Positions 15,401 through 22,790 of a stretch of 45,603 nucleotides of DNA are shown here, in pieces. The notes under the pieces are model-generated. The model had not been told where the DNA came from, did not search any database, and worked only from the letters and a program-made list of their open reading frames with translations. The stretch comes from Oscillospiraceae bacterium (GTDB taxonomy: Bacteria; Bacillota; Clostridia; Oscillospirales; Ruminococcaceae): assembly GCA_018380115.1 (NCBI GenBank), contig JAGZUF010000020.1, positions 1 to 45,603 on the forward strand, written 5' to 3'. Within the stretch, counting starts at the first letter, position 1, and each line of letters begins with the position of its first letter. A program made the position numbers and the translations under genes.

Positions 15401-16071
15401 AAACCACGCGTTTTTGCGTTTGGTCTTACCGCTGGGCCGTGCCCGGCATGATGGCTGTCATTTTTCTCATCTCGCTTATCAACCTCACAGGCTCGCGCGC
15501 GAGAGAGGGCATGACGGGCTATATCACCAGCATGGGTATCATGTACCTGACACTTATCCCGTTCCTTCTGTCTGCCCTTCAAATGCCGCAGACGGTGCGC
15601 TTTTCCCTGACAATGGGCCAGACGCGCCGCGGCCTGTGGGCAGAGCTGCCCTGCATCACGCTGGCGCTGGCTCTCTTTATGGATGCCGGCATGTGCGCGG
15701 TGTTCGCGGCGCAGTGCCGCATCTTTCTTGGGCAGTGGCTGCCGGACGTCTTTGTGCCGGCCCTGTTTGCCCTGCTGGTGGCGGCCAGCATTGCGCTCAC
15801 ATCGCTGGGCCAGCTTGTGGGCCTTATGGGCCACCGGTTCGGCGGCTGGGGCTGGGTGTGCGGCTTTGCAGCTTTGCTGGTGATTATCGCGGCGGCGGTG
15901 CTGGGCGTCGTGTTTGCGCCCCGCTCTGTGCAGCTCAGCCTGGTGCTGCTGTTTTTCGAGCCCGCCCGGGCAGCGGCGGCTGCGGGGGCCAGCGCGCTGG
16001 GGGCGCTGGTGGTGTGCGGCGCCGTGCAGGCGGCAAGCTGGCTGCTTTTGCGGCGCATTTGTGTGAAATGA
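15394..16071 (+). CDS. ABC exporter membrane protein
   Basis: A 225-aa integral membrane protein with about six hydrophobic segments and no recognised named domain. The cytosolic TMGQTRRGLWAE turn after the second segment resembles the TMGCTRRAYLFS turn of the next gene, so the two are likely paralogous halves of one channel. AAGGAGG lies 8 nt before ATG 15394. Position and topology point to the membrane component of the adjacent ATPase; the substrate is unknown. Confidence 0.8.
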   Translation: MLKTTRFCVWSYRWAVPGMMAVIFLISLINLTGSRAREGMTGYITSMGIMYLTLIPFLLSALQMPQTVRFSLTMGQTRRGLWAELPCITLALALFMDAGMCAVFAAQCRIFLGQWLPDVFVPALFALLVAASIALTSLGQLVGLMGHRFGGWGWVCGFAALLVIIAAAVLGVVFAPRSVQLSLVLLFFEPARAAAAAGASALGALVVCGAVQAASWLLLRRICVK

Positions 16072-16081
16072 GGTGGCTTGA

Positions 16082-16828
16082 ATGCTGAAAGCAATTAAAC
16101 GGGAATTGAAGGGCGCTCTGCCCATGCTGTGGCTGGCGCTGGGCATCGGGTGGGGCTCTGCCCTGGTGCTGGAGGCCGTTGTCAATATCATTACTGCCTC
16201 CAGCGGGTTTCAGGATGACGGCTGGCTTTCCATAGGCGGTGTGGTGGCGCTGGGCGCCGTGACGCTGGTGTTTTTTGTCAGCGGGGTGGTGCAGTTTTCC
16301 TCTTCGTTCCAGCTTGCCATCACCATGGGCTGCACGCGCCGCGCCTATCTGTTCAGCGCCCTTGCGGCAAATGTGGTGCTGGCGCTTGGCGCTATGCTGG
16401 CCACATGGCCCATCAGCCCGCTGGCCTGGCTGGCAAAGCAGGCGCTTTTTCCCGCCGCCCCGCTGGAGGGCGGCAGCCTGCACAGCGCCATGCCCGCCCT
16501 ATGGGTGTTTGAGGGGCACATCTGGATGCTGCCGCTTATCGCACTGACGGCGGTGGCCGTCGGCGGGGTGATGGGCGGCGTGATGCAGCGCTTCGGGCAG
16601 GTCGGCTTCTGGGTGGTGTGGGTGTTCAGCATGCTGCTGGGCGCCAGTGTGGGCAAAGTGGCGGATATTATTGCCGCGGCCCAAAACGGCCTGTTCTTCC
16701 GCATCAGGCAGTTCTTTGCGTCCATTGGCGCGCTGTACGAATGGCAGTGGGCGATTATCTGGCTGGCTGGTGCGCTGGCGCTGGCCGGGGCCATGTGGCT
16801 GCTTTTGCGCCGCGCGCCTGTAAAATAA
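16082..16828 (+). CDS. ABC exporter membrane protein, second subunit
   Basis: A 248-aa membrane protein with about six transmembrane segments (for example WLALGIGWGSALVLEAVV and VVALGAVTLVFFVSGVV). It shares the TMG-x-TRR turn with the preceding gene. GAGGTGG lies 5 nt before ATG 16082, and the gap to the first permease is only 10 nt. It is the last gene of the regulator-ATPase-permease-permease operon, which matches the YtrABC-type layout. The transcript probably ends at 17028-17064. Confidence 0.8.
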   Translation: MLKAIKRELKGALPMLWLALGIGWGSALVLEAVVNIITASSGFQDDGWLSIGGVVALGAVTLVFFVSGVVQFSSSFQLAITMGCTRRAYLFSALAANVVLALGAMLATWPISPLAWLAKQALFPAAPLEGGSLHSAMPALWVFEGHIWMLPLIALTAVAVGGVMGGVMQRFGQVGFWVVWVFSMLLGASVGKVADIIAAAQNGLFFRIRQFFASIGALYEWQWAIIWLAGALALAGAMWLLLRRAPVK

Positions 16829-17027
16829 AATGAAAAGGCACAGTTTAGACGCGCCGGCACAAGAAACCATCGCCCCTGAAAAGCAATTTTTGCGCGCAGC
16901 TTCTTCAGATTTCTCCGGCAGCCGCAAGGGGTGCCTGCGGAAAGCTTCCCTGCTCTGCATTCAAAACGGCCGCTTCCGGGGTGCCGGGCAGCTTTGACCC
17001 GGCGGTTTTGGAGGCGCGGTGTGTGAA
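16829..17027. other. Intergenic sequence without recognised feature
   Basis: About 200 bp after the ABC operon. No hairpin, promoter or coding signal was found before the terminator at 17028. Confidence 0.5.
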
Positions 17028-17064
17028 AAGGGCAGGCAATCCGACGGGATTGCCTGCCCTTTTT
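17028..17064 (+). terminator. Terminator of the YtrA-type ABC operon
   Basis: AAGGGCAGGCAATCC and GGATTGCCTGCCC pair perfectly around GACG, followed by TTTTTT. It lies 200 nt beyond the last permease. Confidence 0.88.
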
Positions 17065-17307
17065 TGAGTGCATCAAACCCTAAAACCATCAGCCAAAACC
17101 GATGCTTTTTTGCGCCAACGCGCCTTTTGCCGGGCTTTGGCCGGGGCGGAAGGCGGGCCTTCCGCAAAGCGCGCCCTGCGGCAGCCATTGGCGCCGCATG
17201 GCAAAGGGCGCACCCCAGGCCGGCGCGCCGCAGGAAAAAGACGCCGGAGCAGCCGGTGTAAAACCGCTGCTTTCCTGTGCAGGCATACCGTTTGGCGCCG
17301 CTTCTGG

Positions 17308-17336
17308 TTGCTTCGCGCGGCGGCGTCTGGTATGAT
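17308..17336 (+). promoter_or_regulatory. Promoter of the CPBP-GH13-GNAT-C26 operon
   Basis: TTGCTT (17308-17313), a 17-bp spacer and TATGAT (17331-17336) lie 58 nt before the GTG start. The 240 bp between the preceding terminator and this promoter hold no visible gene. Confidence 0.65.
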
Positions 17337-17394
17337 AATAAGCATATCCATCTGCATGAAGGCCGTGTGCATAGCAGGGAAAGGGGGGCGCGGG

Positions 17395-18288
17395 GTGGAG
17401 CTTTCGTTTCGGGCGCGCATTTCGCATACGGCGGGGGCATATGCCGCGCTGCTGCTGGCCGCACAGGCGGGCGCCGCGCTGTGCGCCGCGCTGATGCGCG
17501 CCGTTTGGCCGCAGCTTGTGCAAAGCGGCTGGGGCGTGTGGCTTGCGACAGATATTCCCCTTTACGGCATCGCCGCGCCCGCGGCCCTTGCGTGGTTGCG
17601 CCGTGCCGTGCCCGCGGGGCCCCGCCCGGTGTGCGGGCCGCTGCGCCTCTGGCGCGCCGTGCCGTGGCTGGTATGCGTGCTGGGGCTTGCCTACCTTGCC
17701 AATTTTGTTACCCTGCTGTTTGCCCCTGCGGCGCGGCAAAGCGGGCAGATAGCCTCGCTTGCGCTGGGCGGCAGCACATGGGCGAACGCGCTGTTCGGGT
17801 GTGTGATAGCGCCGCTGGGCGAGGAATGGCTGTTCCGCCGGACGCTGCACGGCGCCGTGGGCATGTATGGCGAAAGGGTGTATGTGGCGTTTTCTGCGCT
17901 GATGTTCGCGCTGTTCCACTGCAATGCGGCGCAGCTTTTATACACGCTGTGCGTGGGCGCGGCGCTGGCCGCCCTGTATGCGCGCACAGGCCGCCTGTGG
18001 GCCGCCGTGCTGGCGCACATGGCTGTGAACGCCATGGGCTTTCTGGCTGCGCCGCTTGCCCTGCGCAGCGCCACGGCGGCGCTGTGCCTTTCAGGCTTTG
18101 CGCTTTTCTGCATGTTTACGGGGGCGCTTTGGCTCGTTTTTCGCCTGAAGGGCTTCTGGCAGGGGCTGCTGCCCGGCCGGCGAAGCGTGCTGCACCCCGT
18201 GCACGAGGCGCTGCGCGCCCGCGGCCTTGTGCTGTATGCCGCGCTGTGCGCCGCCATCGCTCTGGCGGCGCTTTTGCCGGGCGGGTAA
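17395..18288 (+). CDS. CPBP family intramembrane metalloprotease
   Basis: A 297-aa polytopic membrane protein of the CAAX-protease/bacteriocin-processing (Abi, PF02517) family. Motif 1 is GEEWLFRR with Glu143-Glu144, and motif 2 is FALFHCN with His near residue 174. The third conserved His lies in AVLAHMAVNAMG. Family members cleave within membranes and are associated with bacteriocin immunity or prenyl-protein processing; the substrate here is unknown. GTG 17395 is set by AAGGGGGG about 7 nt upstream. It leads an operon and is followed after 23 nt by a GH13 enzyme. Confidence 0.88.
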   Translation: MELSFRARISHTAGAYAALLLAAQAGAALCAALMRAVWPQLVQSGWGVWLATDIPLYGIAAPAALAWLRRAVPAGPRPVCGPLRLWRAVPWLVCVLGLAYLANFVTLLFAPAARQSGQIASLALGGSTWANALFGCVIAPLGEEWLFRRTLHGAVGMYGERVYVAFSALMFALFHCNAAQLLYTLCVGAALAALYARTGRLWAAVLAHMAVNAMGFLAAPLALRSATAALCLSGFALFCMFTGALWLVFRLKGFWQGLLPGRRSVLHPVHEALRARGLVLYAALCAAIALAALLPGG

Positions 18289-18311
18289 AAACGGGAAAGG
18301 GACGGTATTTT

Positions 18312-19619
18312 ATGTGGTTTGAAGATGCGGTGGTATATCAGATATACCCCCTTGGCCTGTGCGGCGCGCCCGCACAGAACGACGGTGCGGCGCAGCCGCG
18401 CATCCGGCAGCTTCTGGGCTGGGTGGAGCATATTCGAAAACTTGGCGCGGGGGCCGTGCTGTTCAACCCTGTGTTTGAAAGCGATGCGCACGGCTATGAC
18501 ACGCGCGATTATTTCACCTTGGACGCCCGCCTCGGCGCAAACGAGGATTTTGCCGCCGTGTGCAGGGCCCTGCACGGCGCGGGCATCAGAGTGATGCTGG
18601 ACGGCGTGTTCAACCACGTGGGGCGCGGCTTCTGGGCGTTCCGCGACGTGCAGCAGAAAAAATGGCAGTCGCCTTATAAGGATTGGTTCCACATTGATTT
18701 TTCCGGCGGCAGCAATTATGGCGACGGCTTCTGGTACGAGGGGTGGGAGGGCCACTATGAGCTTGTGAAGCTGAACCTGCAAAACCCCGAGGTGGTGCGC
18801 CATCAGTTCGACGCCATCCGCGAATGGGTGCGCCTGTTTGACATCGACGGCCTGCGGCTGGACGTTGCCTACTGCCTGCCGCCGGAATACCTGCGCGCCC
18901 TGCGCGCCTTTACAGACGGCCTGAAGCCCGGCTTTGTGCTGCTGGGCGAAACGCTGCACGGCGATTACAACCGCTGGATGAATGATGAAATGTGCCATTC
19001 CGTCACGAACTATGAGTGCTATAAGGGCCTGTATTCCAGCTTCAACACCATGAACCTGTTCGAGATAGGCTACAGCCTGAACCGGCAGTTCGGCCCCGAG
19101 CCGTGGGCGCTGTACCGGGGCAGGCCGCTTTTGAATTTTCTGGATAACCATGACGTGGAGCGCATCGCCAGCATTTTGGCAGACAAGGCGCACCTGCGCC
19201 CAGCCTGGGGCCTTCTGTTCGGTATGCCCGGCGTGCCCGCCGTGTATTACGGCAGCGAGTGGGGCGCGCAGGGGCGCAAGGCAGACGGCGACGCGGCCCT
19301 GCGCCCCGCGTGCGCGGCGCCGCAGGAAACCGGGCTGACGCAGTACATCGCCGCGCTGGCCCATGCGCGTGCCCAAAGCCCAGCGCTGCGCCGCGGCGGC
19401 TACCGCCAGGTGATGCAGACGAACCGCCAGCTTGTTTTCGAACGCGCGTGTGACGAAGGCCGCGTGCTGGTGGCCGTGAATGCGGACGCAGCGCCCTTTG
19501 AGGCGCATTTCGACGCGGGCGCACCCGCCGGGCGGGACCTTATCACCGGCGAAACCCGGCAGTTTGGCGGCGCAGTGACGCTGGCGCCGCACCGCGCATA
19601 TTACTGGCATATGGGCTGA
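18312..19619 (+). CDS. GH13 alpha-amylase family glycoside hydrolase, cytoplasmic
   Basis: A 435-aa alpha-glucan-active enzyme, shorter than cyclomaltodextrinases because it starts directly with the (beta/alpha)8 barrel and lacks an N-terminal starch-binding domain. All catalytic regions are present: region I DGVFNH, nucleophile Asp in DGLRLDVAY, acid/base Glu in LLGETLHG, and the stabilising Asp in FLDNHDVERI. A C-terminal beta domain follows. No signal peptide, so it probably acts on imported maltodextrins. ATG 18312 is preceded by GGGAAAGGGACGG. No sugar transporter genes adjoin it, which leaves the substrate open. Confidence 0.92.
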   Translation: MWFEDAVVYQIYPLGLCGAPAQNDGAAQPRIRQLLGWVEHIRKLGAGAVLFNPVFESDAHGYDTRDYFTLDARLGANEDFAAVCRALHGAGIRVMLDGVFNHVGRGFWAFRDVQQKKWQSPYKDWFHIDFSGGSNYGDGFWYEGWEGHYELVKLNLQNPEVVRHQFDAIREWVRLFDIDGLRLDVAYCLPPEYLRALRAFTDGLKPGFVLLGETLHGDYNRWMNDEMCHSVTNYECYKGLYSSFNTMNLFEIGYSLNRQFGPEPWALYRGRPLLNFLDNHDVERIASILADKAHLRPAWGLLFGMPGVPAVYYGSEWGAQGRKADGDAALRPACAAPQETGLTQYIAALAHARAQSPALRRGGYRQVMQTNRQLVFERACDEGRVLVAVNADAAPFEAHFDAGAPAGRDLITGETRQFGGAVTLAPHRAYYWHMG

Positions 19620-19648
19620 GCCCGCGTGCCGAGGAAAAGGGGAATACG

Positions 19649-20230
19649 ATGGAAGCCTATATTGAGACGCCACGGCTTATTCTGCGGGCCTTTTGCATGC
19701 AGGACGCGCAGAGCATGTTCAACTCTTACTGCGGCGACGAAGAGGCCGCGCGGTATATGCCCTGGTATGCGCACGAAAGCGTGCAGCAGACAGAGCGCGA
19801 TTTGCGTGAGCGCCTGCTGCCCCGGCAGGCCTCGGATGATTGGCTACCGCTTGCCATTGCGGAAAAGCAGCGGCCGGGGCATGTCATCGGCAACATCGGT
19901 GCGTTTCTGAACGGGGATGTGGCCGAACTTGGCTATGTGCTGGGCCGCGCCTGGTGGAATAAAGGCTATATGAGCGAGGCGCTGGCCGCCATGGTGGAGC
20001 ACCTGTTCACCCATACGCCTGTGCAAAGCATCGCGGCCTGGTACGAGTGGGCAAACCCGGCCTCCGGCGCGGTGATGAAAAAATGCGGCTTTGTATATGA
20101 GAAGGAATTTATGGATAAGCGCAAGGCGGATTCGCCCCCGCAGGACACGGTGCCCTGCGCATACTGCCGCCTTTGGCGGGGGCAGTGGGCGGCGTGCGGC
20201 GGGAAGACGGCATACAGAAGGGGAGAATAG
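19649..20230 (+). CDS. GNAT family N-acetyltransferase (RimJ/RimL-like)
   Basis: A 193-aa cytoplasmic acetyltransferase using acetyl-CoA. It opens with the RimJ/RimL-type start IETPRLILRAF. The GNAT core strand GYVLGRAWWNKGYMSEAL holds the acetyl-CoA pyrophosphate loop, followed by WANPASGAVMKKCGFVYE. Members acetylate protein N-termini, antibiotics or small amines, so the substrate is open. AAAAGGGG precedes ATG 19649. It lies 29 nt after the GH13 gene and 2 nt before the C26 gene, in one operon. Confidence 0.9.
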   Translation: MEAYIETPRLILRAFCMQDAQSMFNSYCGDEEAARYMPWYAHESVQQTERDLRERLLPRQASDDWLPLAIAEKQRPGHVIGNIGAFLNGDVAELGYVLGRAWWNKGYMSEALAAMVEHLFTHTPVQSIAAWYEWANPASGAVMKKCGFVYEKEFMDKRKADSPPQDTVPCAYCRLWRGQWAACGGKTAYRRGE

Positions 20231-20232
20231 GC

Positions 20233-20898
20233 ATGGAGCAGCGCATCCTTCTTTCAGCATCGCAGACTGGCTACGATTCCTATGCGCAGGCGCTGCGCCT
20301 TGTGGGCGCAGTGCCGCAGGGGGGCTATTGCCCCCGGGCGGACACCTCGTGCGCGGGGCTTATTTTGTGCGGCGGCGTGGATATAGAGCCGCGCCGCTAC
20401 GGCCAGCCCTTTGCGGGCACTGAAGAGGTGGACGCTGCGCGCGACGAAGCGGAATTTGCGCTGGCGCGCGCCTTTCTGGCGGCGGGCAGGCCCGTGCTGG
20501 GCGTGTGCCGGGGCCACCAGCTTTTGAACATCGTGTTCGGCGGCGGCATCCGGCAGGATATGCCGCAGGCGCAAAAGCCTTTTCACCGCCACTCCTCCGG
20601 CGAGCCGGAGGACAGGGTGCACGCCGTCCGCGCCGTGCCGGGCAGCGCCCTATATGGGTTGTACGGCGAGGTGTTCAGCGTAAATTCCTGCCACCATCAG
20701 GCCGTGGAAACGCCCGCGCCGGGCTTTGAGGCCACGGCGTTCAGCGAGGGCGGCGTCATCGAGGCCATGCGCCACACGGCCCTGCCCGTGTGGGGCGTGC
20801 AGTTCCACCCAGAGCGCATGTGCGGCGCATGGGCCAGGCCGGACACTGTGGACGGCACGGCGCTGTTTGCGTGGTTTGTGCGCCGGTGCGGCGCGTGA
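20233..20898 (+). CDS. Gamma-glutamyl-gamma-aminobutyrate hydrolase-like (peptidase C26)
   Basis: A 221-aa class I glutamine-amidotransferase-fold hydrolase related to PuuD. The nucleophile elbow is GVCRGHQLLN with Cys near residue 95. The catalytic His is in GVQFHPERM, with the downstream Glu in the same motif. The GLILCGGVDIEPRRYG segment near the N-terminus is typical of the C26 family. It probably cleaves a gamma-glutamyl amide, as in polyamine or GABA metabolism, but no putrescine genes adjoin it. ATG 20233 has AAGGGGAG about 6 nt upstream. It ends the operon; no terminator is evident. Confidence 0.88.
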   Translation: MEQRILLSASQTGYDSYAQALRLVGAVPQGGYCPRADTSCAGLILCGGVDIEPRRYGQPFAGTEEVDAARDEAEFALARAFLAAGRPVLGVCRGHQLLNIVFGGGIRQDMPQAQKPFHRHSSGEPEDRVHAVRAVPGSALYGLYGEVFSVNSCHHQAVETPAPGFEATAFSEGGVIEAMRHTALPVWGVQFHPERMCGAWARPDTVDGTALFAWFVRRCGA

Positions 20899-20941
20899 AA
20901 AAGCAGGTAGCGGCGGCTGTAGCGCGGCAGAAGAATGTTCT

Positions 20942-21182
20942 TTGAATATCAGGGCTTTGGAATACTTCCTTGCCATTGCGCAGAATGAGAATATCACCAG
21001 GGCGGCTCAGCGGCTTCCTGTCACGCGTTCTGCGCTTTCCCGCCGGGTTTATGCGGCCGGAGAAGGAGATGTGTGACGGGCTGTTCCGGGGTGGGTCCGT
21101 CACAGCCGTTCTGCCCTCTCCTGCAAGGGCGCAGGGCTTTGCTGGGGCAGGCCGCTGTGGAAGCCGGACGGACACCTTCTGA
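20942..21182 (+). pseudogene. Decayed LysR-type regulator (N-terminal fragment)
   Basis: From TTG 20942 the reading is LNIRALEYFLAIAQNEN, ITRAAQRLPVTRSALSRR, a clear LysR helix-turn-helix. The frame then shifts: the continuing match MRPEKEMCDGLFRGG (compare the usual ALEKELG..LFERG) lies in another frame from about 21050. A third frame (QPFCPLLQGRRALLGQAA) may hold the linker helix. The effector domain is absent. So about 80 codons of a roughly 300-codon gene remain. Its former target is not evident. Confidence 0.8.
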
Positions 21183-21194
21183 AAAATAAAACAA

Positions 21195-21240
21195 CACACC
21201 CCGCGGCGCGTCCTTTTTTCAGGGCGCGCCGCGGGGTGTA
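21195..21240 (-). terminator. Terminator of the queT-HAD operon
   Basis: A 15-bp perfect inverted repeat has arms ACACCCCGCGGCGCG and CGCGCCGCGGGGTGT around a 14-nt loop. On the minus strand it is followed by GTTGTTTTATTTTT, 35 nt after the HAD stop codon. Confidence 0.85.
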
Positions 21241-21274
21241 TTATGCAGAATGCAGCCTGTCTGTCCCTGGGGCT

Positions 21275-21913
21275 TTACATATCCAGCAGGCTGCGCAAGT
21301 CGTCTATCACCGGCGCACCAGTGGCGGCCAGCTTTTCGCGCGGTTGGTGGCCGCCCGAAAACAGCACACAGCGGATGCCCAGTGCATTTGCCACCTCAAG
21401 GTCGTGGTCTGTGTCGCCCACCATCACGGCGTTTTCTTTTTCAAGGCCGCTTGCGGCAAGCCAGGCAAGGCCCCGCTGCACCTTGCTGCGGCCGTAAAAA
21501 TCGGTAAGGCCCAGCACCTCTTCAAAATAGCCCGTAAGGCCGAAGTGGGCAAGCTGTTCGTCCAGCATTGCCTGTTCAGATGCCGACAGCACCACCTGCC
21601 GCGCGCCGCGCGCCTTCAGCGCCGCCAGCACCTGCTGTGCGTGCGGCTGCAGGGGGCATTCCAGCAGGCGGGCGGGGTAAAGCTGCATGTATTCCGCCGC
21701 AAGCTGGCGGTAAGGGCAGCGGGAAAAATCGAACCCGGCGTCTTTATAATATTCCTCTATGGGAAAGCGGAACACGCGCCTGTATTCCTCCACACCGCCC
21801 AGCGGCGCGTGGCCGTGGCGCTGAAGCTGGCTGTTCAAAAGCTGGCTGCAAAGGGCTACATCGTTTACCAGCGTGCCGTTCCAATCCCACAAAAAGGTGC
21901 CGGGGGTGTTCAT
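21275..21913 (-). CDS. HAD family hydrolase (phosphoglycolate phosphatase-like)
   Basis: A 212-aa soluble HAD phosphatase with an alpha-helical cap. Motif I is LWDWNGTLVND (nucleophile Asp near residue 10, acid Asp replaced by Asn in the DWNGT variant). Motif II is VLSASEQ, the motif III Lys lies in GRSKVQRGL, and motif IV is MVGDTDHDLEVA. ATG 21913 has GAGGAG 10 nt upstream; the two upstream in-frame ATGs are too close to that site. The Shine-Dalgarno overlaps the queT stop, so the gene is coupled to queT under the same leader. Whether it takes part in queuosine-precursor salvage is inference from linkage alone. Confidence 0.88.
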   Translation of the reverse strand: MNTPGTFLWDWNGTLVNDVALCSQLLNSQLQRHGHAPLGGVEEYRRVFRFPIEEYYKDAGFDFSRCPYRQLAAEYMQLYPARLLECPLQPHAQQVLAALKARGARQVVLSASEQAMLDEQLAHFGLTGYFEEVLGLTDFYGRSKVQRGLAWLAASGLEKENAVMVGDTDHDLEVANALGIRCVLFSGGHQPREKLAATGAPVIDDLRSLLDM

Positions 21914-21920
21914 AAGCATG

Positions 21921-22430
21921 TCACTCCTCAAACCATTGCTTCAAAAGGGGGCTTTTTTCCACCGTGCGCACCAGCACAAGCCCAAGCCCACCCGCGCACA
22001 CAGCCTGCCCGATGCCTACCGTGAGCATATTGAACAGCAGCACGGGAAGGCTGGCGGTTTCTGGCATGAAAATATACGTCACCTCAAGGCCAACCACCAC
22101 GGCATTGATAAGGACAGGCGGCACGGCGGCAGCAAGGGGCAGGCCCTTTGTGCGCACATGGCGCAGCCTGCGCGTGGCCAGTGCAGCCGTCAGGGTAGCC
22201 AGCGTGCCGAACAGCATGTCCCACGGGCTCATGCTGAACAGGTTTGACAAAAAGCAGCCCATCGTCACAGCCCAGACGGCATCCGGCGTGAAGATGGGAA
22301 GCAGCGTAAGCGCCTCGCTTACGCGGAACTGCACCGGGCCGTAGGCAAGCGGCTGCTGCACAAGGCACAGGGCTACATAGATGCCGGCGATCAGCGCGGC
22401 GCGGACAAGGCGTTTCGTATTGTGTTTCAT
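21921..22430 (-). CDS. queT: QueT family queuosine-precursor ECF transporter S component
   Basis: A 169-aa membrane protein with about five or six transmembrane helices. It has the diagnostic QueT block QFRVSEALTLLPIFTPDA near residue 34, then GCFLSNLF, FGTLATLTAALATRRLR and VPPVLINAVVVGLEVTYIF. QueT proteins are substrate-binding S components for queuine or preQ1 and work with a shared EcfA-EcfA'-EcfT module, which is not in this window. ATG 22430 is preceded by CCGGAG at 10-nt spacing, part of a predicted structured leader. The downstream HAD gene is coupled to it. Confidence 0.93.
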   Translation of the reverse strand: MKHNTKRLVRAALIAGIYVALCLVQQPLAYGPVQFRVSEALTLLPIFTPDAVWAVTMGCFLSNLFSMSPWDMLFGTLATLTAALATRRLRHVRTKGLPLAAAVPPVLINAVVVGLEVTYIFMPETASLPVLLFNMLTVGIGQAVCAGGLGLVLVRTVEKSPLLKQWFEE

Positions 22431-22440
22431 AAAAGGTACA

Positions 22441-22537
22441 CTCCGGCGATAAGATTTTGGCCCTGCGGCCTCGCCAAACCGCAGGGGTACCCGCGCCCGC
22501 AGGGCGCGGTGGGCACAAAATCGGTAAGTTGCCCAGC
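22441..22537 (-). promoter_or_regulatory. Probable preQ1 (class III-like) riboswitch of queT
   Basis: Minus-strand leader. TGGGCA (22530-22535) pairs with TGCCCA (22510-22515), and the loop sequence GATTTTG (22516-22522) pairs with CAAAATC (22453-22459). This makes an HL-out pseudoknot. Two further hairpins lie inside: an 8-bp CCGCGCCC/GGGCGCGG (22491-22509) and a 7-bp CCTGCGG/CCGCAGG (22462-22485). The latter's loop GGCGA can pair with TCGCC (22445-22449) next to the GGAG ribosome site. The architecture and the queT target fit preQ1-III riboswitches of Faecalibacterium relatives; the class assignment is from memory of the fold, not a search. Confidence 0.65.
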
Positions 22538-22543
22538 GAAGTT

Positions 22544-22549
22544 ATTATA
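22544..22549 (-). promoter_or_regulatory. queT promoter (extended -10)
   Basis: Minus-strand TGCTATAAT is an extended -10 with a perfect TATAAT. No -35 box is seen at the normal distance. It starts the transcript just before the pseudoknot leader. Confidence 0.6.
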
Positions 22550-22643
22550 GCACACCGTGTCAAGCGGCCGCATATGAAAAACCGCATGCTGCGGGGTTGC
22601 CGTGCCCATATACAGGGCGCGTGCCGCAGCCTTAACGCCGCAC

Positions 22644-22681
22644 TTGCACGTTGGCGCCGGGCAAGGTATAATATACCTTGC
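22644..22681 (+). promoter_or_regulatory. azlC promoter with palindromic operator over the -10
   Basis: TTGCAC (22644-22649), a 17-bp spacer and a perfect TATAAT (22667-22672). A perfect inverted repeat, GCAAGGTAT-AAT-ATACCTTGC (22661-22681), is centred on the -10. That is the placement of a repressor operator. No regulator gene adjoins it. Confidence 0.8.
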
Positions 22682-22790
22682 ATCCGCGCGCAGGGCGCCC
22701 TGTTTGGGGCTTTTTGTGCGCGGCTGCCGGGCAGAAAAAGTGCTTTGCCGGCTGCCTGCTGGCCGCCGAGGGCGCAGGAAGGGGTGCCGG

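Noticed and set aside
17277..19619. 780-codon frame overlapping the CPBP and GH13 genes
   Set aside because: Its second half is the true GH13 protein (start 18312). The first half is an Arg/Gly-rich out-of-frame reading of the CPBP gene joined by chance.
17691..19673. 660-codon antisense frame over the GH13 gene
   Set aside because: Mirror of a convincing GH13 enzyme with complete catalytic residues; no domain of its own.
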